Shown here: positions 61,288 through 64,000 of the stretch, piece by piece
How positions within the stretch are numbered: the first letter of the stretch is position 1
How the letters are laid out: the number at the start of each line of letters is the position of its first letter
From: Blastocystis hominis
Lineage: Eukaryota; Sar; Bigyra; Opalinata; Blastocystidae
Assembly (NCBI RefSeq): GCF_000151665.1
Contig: NW_013171823.1
Span: forward strand, 310,001-374,000
Length of the DNA stretch: 64,000 nucleotides
Direction: 5' to 3'
The notes under the pieces: generated by a model
Told to the model about the DNA's origin: nothing
The model's database searches: none
Seen by the model: the letters and a program-made list of their open reading frames with translations, nothing else
Position numbers and translations under genes: made by a program

Positions 61288-63682
61288 TTACATGTGTGCA
61301 AATAAGGTCATCAATTCGCAATGTTCCGTAAAAGGGAACAAGTCCACTGGCTGAGATTTTATGGCTACAAACGGGTCGCCTGGTAACCGGCGATTGGGCT
61401 GGCAACACAGAGTAACTACGAAATCAAAATGCTCGACACACAAACTACCTGTATTTTCGACAAACGAGCCCGTCGGGTTACACGATACGTAGATTAGTTC
61501 GGTTATTGCCGTGCATTTTCGACAAGCAGGAATGATATCCTTGTGCAAACCACTTCGTGGAGGGTCCACAATCACGACGATATGGTCATACTCTACCACT
61601 AATGCAACCGAACCATCCAAACGTCGGATGTCTTCTCGCTTCAGCAAATCAGCCATCACTTTCTCTGCGGGAGAGCAGATGAACTCGCAGTTTTTAATTC
61701 CATTCGCCTCTGCATTCAGCCGGGCATCCTCGATCGCCGAAGCCTCGATGTCCACGCCGATGAGCTACAACCATCAGAAATCGCTCCTAACCGCACGAAT
61801 TTGACGCGGCTCGCAAGGCAGAGTCCAATAGTTCCCGTTCCGCAGCACACATCGAGGAGGAGCGTGTTCTCGTGGAGAGAAAGCCAGTCGCCGATGTTCT
61901 TGTAGAGCACTTCCGCGACCGGCGTGTTGACCTGGAAGAACGCGTAGGGAGACACGCGGAAGGAGAGATCGAAGAGCCGCTCTTCGATGAAGGGCTCGCC
62001 TTTCAGCGTGACGATGGGACAATCAGAGCCAGGCATGGAGAGTCCGGTGAATCTAAAAGAGAACTCTCAAAGTGGAGAGCGAAGAGCTACATTTGATAGT
62101 TGAAGGAAGCGATGCAGGAGACTTCGGCGGCAACAAACGCGAGCAACTCCTTCATCACGCCGTCGATTTCGCTCCGCGTCGCGTCGGTGAGTTTGGCGAG
62201 CGCTTCCTGCGCCTTCGGGAGCGATCGCTCGTAGGGATTGCCCACAACGACGAGAATCAAAAGCTGGTTGGTTCGCTCGGAGTAGCGGAGCAGGAGCGAT
62301 CTCCAGAATCCGAGATGCTGGCACATGTCGTACGTTTGGTACGACTTCGAGACGATGAAGGCTTCCACGCGCTTGACGACCTGCTTCATCAGCGGAGAGA
62401 CGACGACGACGTCGCTGAAGGTGAGGAAGGGAGAGCGAGCATACTCGATGGGGCCGATGATCACGTTGCCGTTAATGAAGCTGCCCATGCGGAATCCGAT
62501 GCACGGCGCGCCGTTTCGATCTTTTCCGATGGTGAAGGTGCATTTATTGCGGTAGCCTTCGACTTTCGAGTGCGTCAGAATGGGTAGCATGGAGCAGATT
62601 TGTCCTTCGTCCTCGTCCGCCTTCTCGTAGTCCTCGCTGTCCGAAGCTTCTTTTGCGGGCTGTTCGGATGAGGTGGGAGAGTTCTCCTTAGCAGCATTCG
62701 CGCAAGCCTCCTGGCTTGTTTTTTCCTCCGTCATTTTCGATTCGGTGGTTTCCTCCACCGTTTTCGATTCGGTGGTTTCCTCCACCGTTTTCGATTCGGT
62801 GGTTTCTTCAGTCATTTTCGATTCGGTTGTTTCTTCAACCGTTTTTTCTTTCGCTTCCTGCTCCTTCTTCAAGCGTTCTTCATATTCGTCCAGCGTAAGA
62901 TGAATGTATTTGCAGCGATCTCCATACATGCAGCTTCCCTTGCTCATAAAATCACGACACGGCTGGTCGACCGTGCCAGCGCGGCCTGTCTTCTTCTTCT
63001 TCTCCTTCTCATGGTCCTTTCGGTTGATTCGTCTGTTGCAGCGCTTTAACACTTGGCGCATCTCTTTCTCCTTTCGAGACGTTTGCTCTTCGTAAGGCAC
63101 ATTCCACCAAGGAGCCACAATATCGTTCGTTGTCTTATCTACAGCAAGATAAAACCACGTATCCCAACTAAACCTACTCTCTATCGACTCTTCCTTCTCT
63201 TCCTTTACACGCTTCACATTCTCACCACCATTATCTTCCTCCCCCTTTCGCTTCTGGCTTGAACGCTTCTTTTGCATGTTCGCCTAGGCTCAAAATCACT
63301 TCCGGTTCCTACGTCTTTGCAAGTTAAGCGCTTTCCAGCCACTACCATTTTCTCAATCGCACTTTTTCCAGCGTCTCTTTCCTCAACGCTATTGAAAACG
63401 ATAAATGCAAACGTCTTTCCTCTCTGCTTCTTTACTGATCTACAGATAAACAAACTCGAAAGCAGAGCACTTTATGCCAGAAATATTACGATCTTTAAAA
63501 AGCTGCAGTGCTTCCTTTTGCGACATGAAATTATTTAAATTGGATACGTACACCTTAAAACTATCACGCGCTCGCATCACTCCGGGAATATCAGTGGTCT
63601 CTTTATCGTTTGTTGGCTCATGGGTTTCCATATTTTCCTCCACATTCCCCGGTTCCTGACTAATTGGCTCACCTTCTGACAT
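61288..63682 (-). CDS. TRMT2A: tRNA (uracil-5-)-methyltransferase, TRMT2A/TrmA family, with RRM and CCCH zinc finger, 743 aa
   Basis: Six exons in transcription order: 63682-63471, 63439-63313, 63283-62091, 62052-61797, 61764-61449, 61415-61288; introns 31, 29, 38, 32 and 33 nt; 2,232 nt = 744 codons. It should use S-adenosylmethionine to methylate U54 in the T loop of tRNA. An RRM occupies about residues 40-110 (FKVYVSNLN, KTFAFIVFNS); a CX8CX5CX3H finger lies near 222-241; a low-complexity ETTESK repeat follows; then the TrmA core: YRNKCTFTIG, SPYAFFQVNT, SAM motif I DVCCGTGTIG (about 577), VDPPRSGLH (about 662), catalytic Cys in YVSCNP (about 691), and PVDLFP-T-HCE near the end. The last intron (61416-61448) has no stop and a length divisible by three, so retention would add 11 residues; removal restores family spacing before LCC. 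Confidence 0.9.
62734..62841 (-). repeat. 27-bp tandem repeat coding for ETTESK-x-x-E
   Basis: Four copies with a 27-nt period inside the methyltransferase gene, coding for a Glu/Thr-rich nine-residue unit (ETTESKTVE and ETTESKMTE variants) between the CCCH finger and the methyltransferase core. Predicted flexible linker; copy number probably varies between strains. Confidence 0.9.
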
Positions 63683-64000
63683 TTCTAGTAAATCAGAAAC
63701 TTCTGCCTTAAGGTACCTTGTTCAATATTACCAAGTCTGTCCCTCTATCTATCTGGCAAGCGATGAGGCACGGTGTGAAAAGAAGGGGATCCCAAGCCAA
63801 TCAGATTGGTCGCTCTTTACCATTCATTTTGGTTTCTCAAAAAACTTTTCAGTCCATCGAAATCTTCGGATCTTTTGTGTACTCTTAGTTAGGTAAGTCA
63901 AAGTGTCTTGTTGAAGGTTTGTACACCCTGATGAGGAAGTTATCCCTGTCTGAAAGGATCGTGTGGATTAAATCTCATTACCTGAGTGTACTGTGAAAGG
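63683..64000. other. Spacer upstream of the methyltransferase gene, right edge of window
   Basis: No convincing coding sequence. It contains the CCAAT palindrome listed separately and is the likely promoter region of the minus-strand methyltransferase; it may also serve a gene beyond the right edge. Confidence 0.4.
63797..63809. promoter_or_regulatory. Palindromic double CCAAT box
   Basis: CCAATCAGATTGG is a perfect inverted repeat around one base and contains a CCAAT pentamer on each strand, 115 nt upstream of the methyltransferase ATG. CCAAT is the NF-Y site in other eukaryotes; its use in this lineage is an inference. Confidence 0.3.

Noticed and set aside
1-64000. tRNA, rRNA or CRISPR elements
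   Set aside because: None was recognised by eye; short structured RNAs in the AT-rich spacers cannot be excluded without a covariance search.

Overview
The window looks like nuclear DNA of a Blastocystis-like stramenopile protist. Genes are split by very short introns, mostly 28-35 nt, GT...AG. The octamer TGTTTGTT, known in Blastocystis just downstream of poly(A) sites, occurs exactly or with one change after almost every gene end I could define. There are no bacterial operon signals, so the apparent open frames were rejoined by hand across introns. In every multi-exon model the summed exon length is an exact multiple of three.

Layout. 2-796 (+) is the 3' end of NOG1/GTPBP4, a 60S-assembly GTPase. 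1.6-30.3 kb is an AT-rich accessory region. At its centre is one huge gene, 5821-22520 (+), rebuilt here as 16 exons and 5,411 residues: an N-terminal array of ubiquitin-like folds, a GGFTQSS/GGLAKPKS repeat linker, six dynein/midasin-type AAA+ modules, a coiled-coil hairpin, an acidic stretch and three von Willebrand A-like domains. It is bracketed by a 3.48-kb inverted repeat (1582-5057 and 21942-25417). Each arm holds a nine-exon MORN/leucine-rich-repeat gene. The right arm includes the true 3' end of the giant gene, and the left arm carries a 5'-truncated copy of that end. Next come a LARGE-like (GT49) glycosyltransferase (26030-27790, -) and a third MORN/LRR paralogue (28555-30307, -).

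30.6-60.9 kb is a single minus-strand gene for a 10,067-residue armadillo-repeat protein with a charged, histidine-rich tail; its last exon is 29.7 kb without an intron. 61.3-63.7 kb (-) encodes a TRMT2A-type tRNA (uracil-5) methyltransferase with RRM and CCCH domains.

How it fits together. NOG1 and the methyltransferase are housekeeping RNA/ribosome genes. The accessory block is different in base composition, intron density and gene content. The giant gene is the best candidate for something undescribed: in midasin the VWA (MIDAS) domain binds ubiquitin-like domains of partner proteins in trans, while here ubiquitin-like folds, the AAA+ ring and VWA domains lie in one chain. Domain calls are by eye from motifs and fold patterns; no database search or structure prediction was run.
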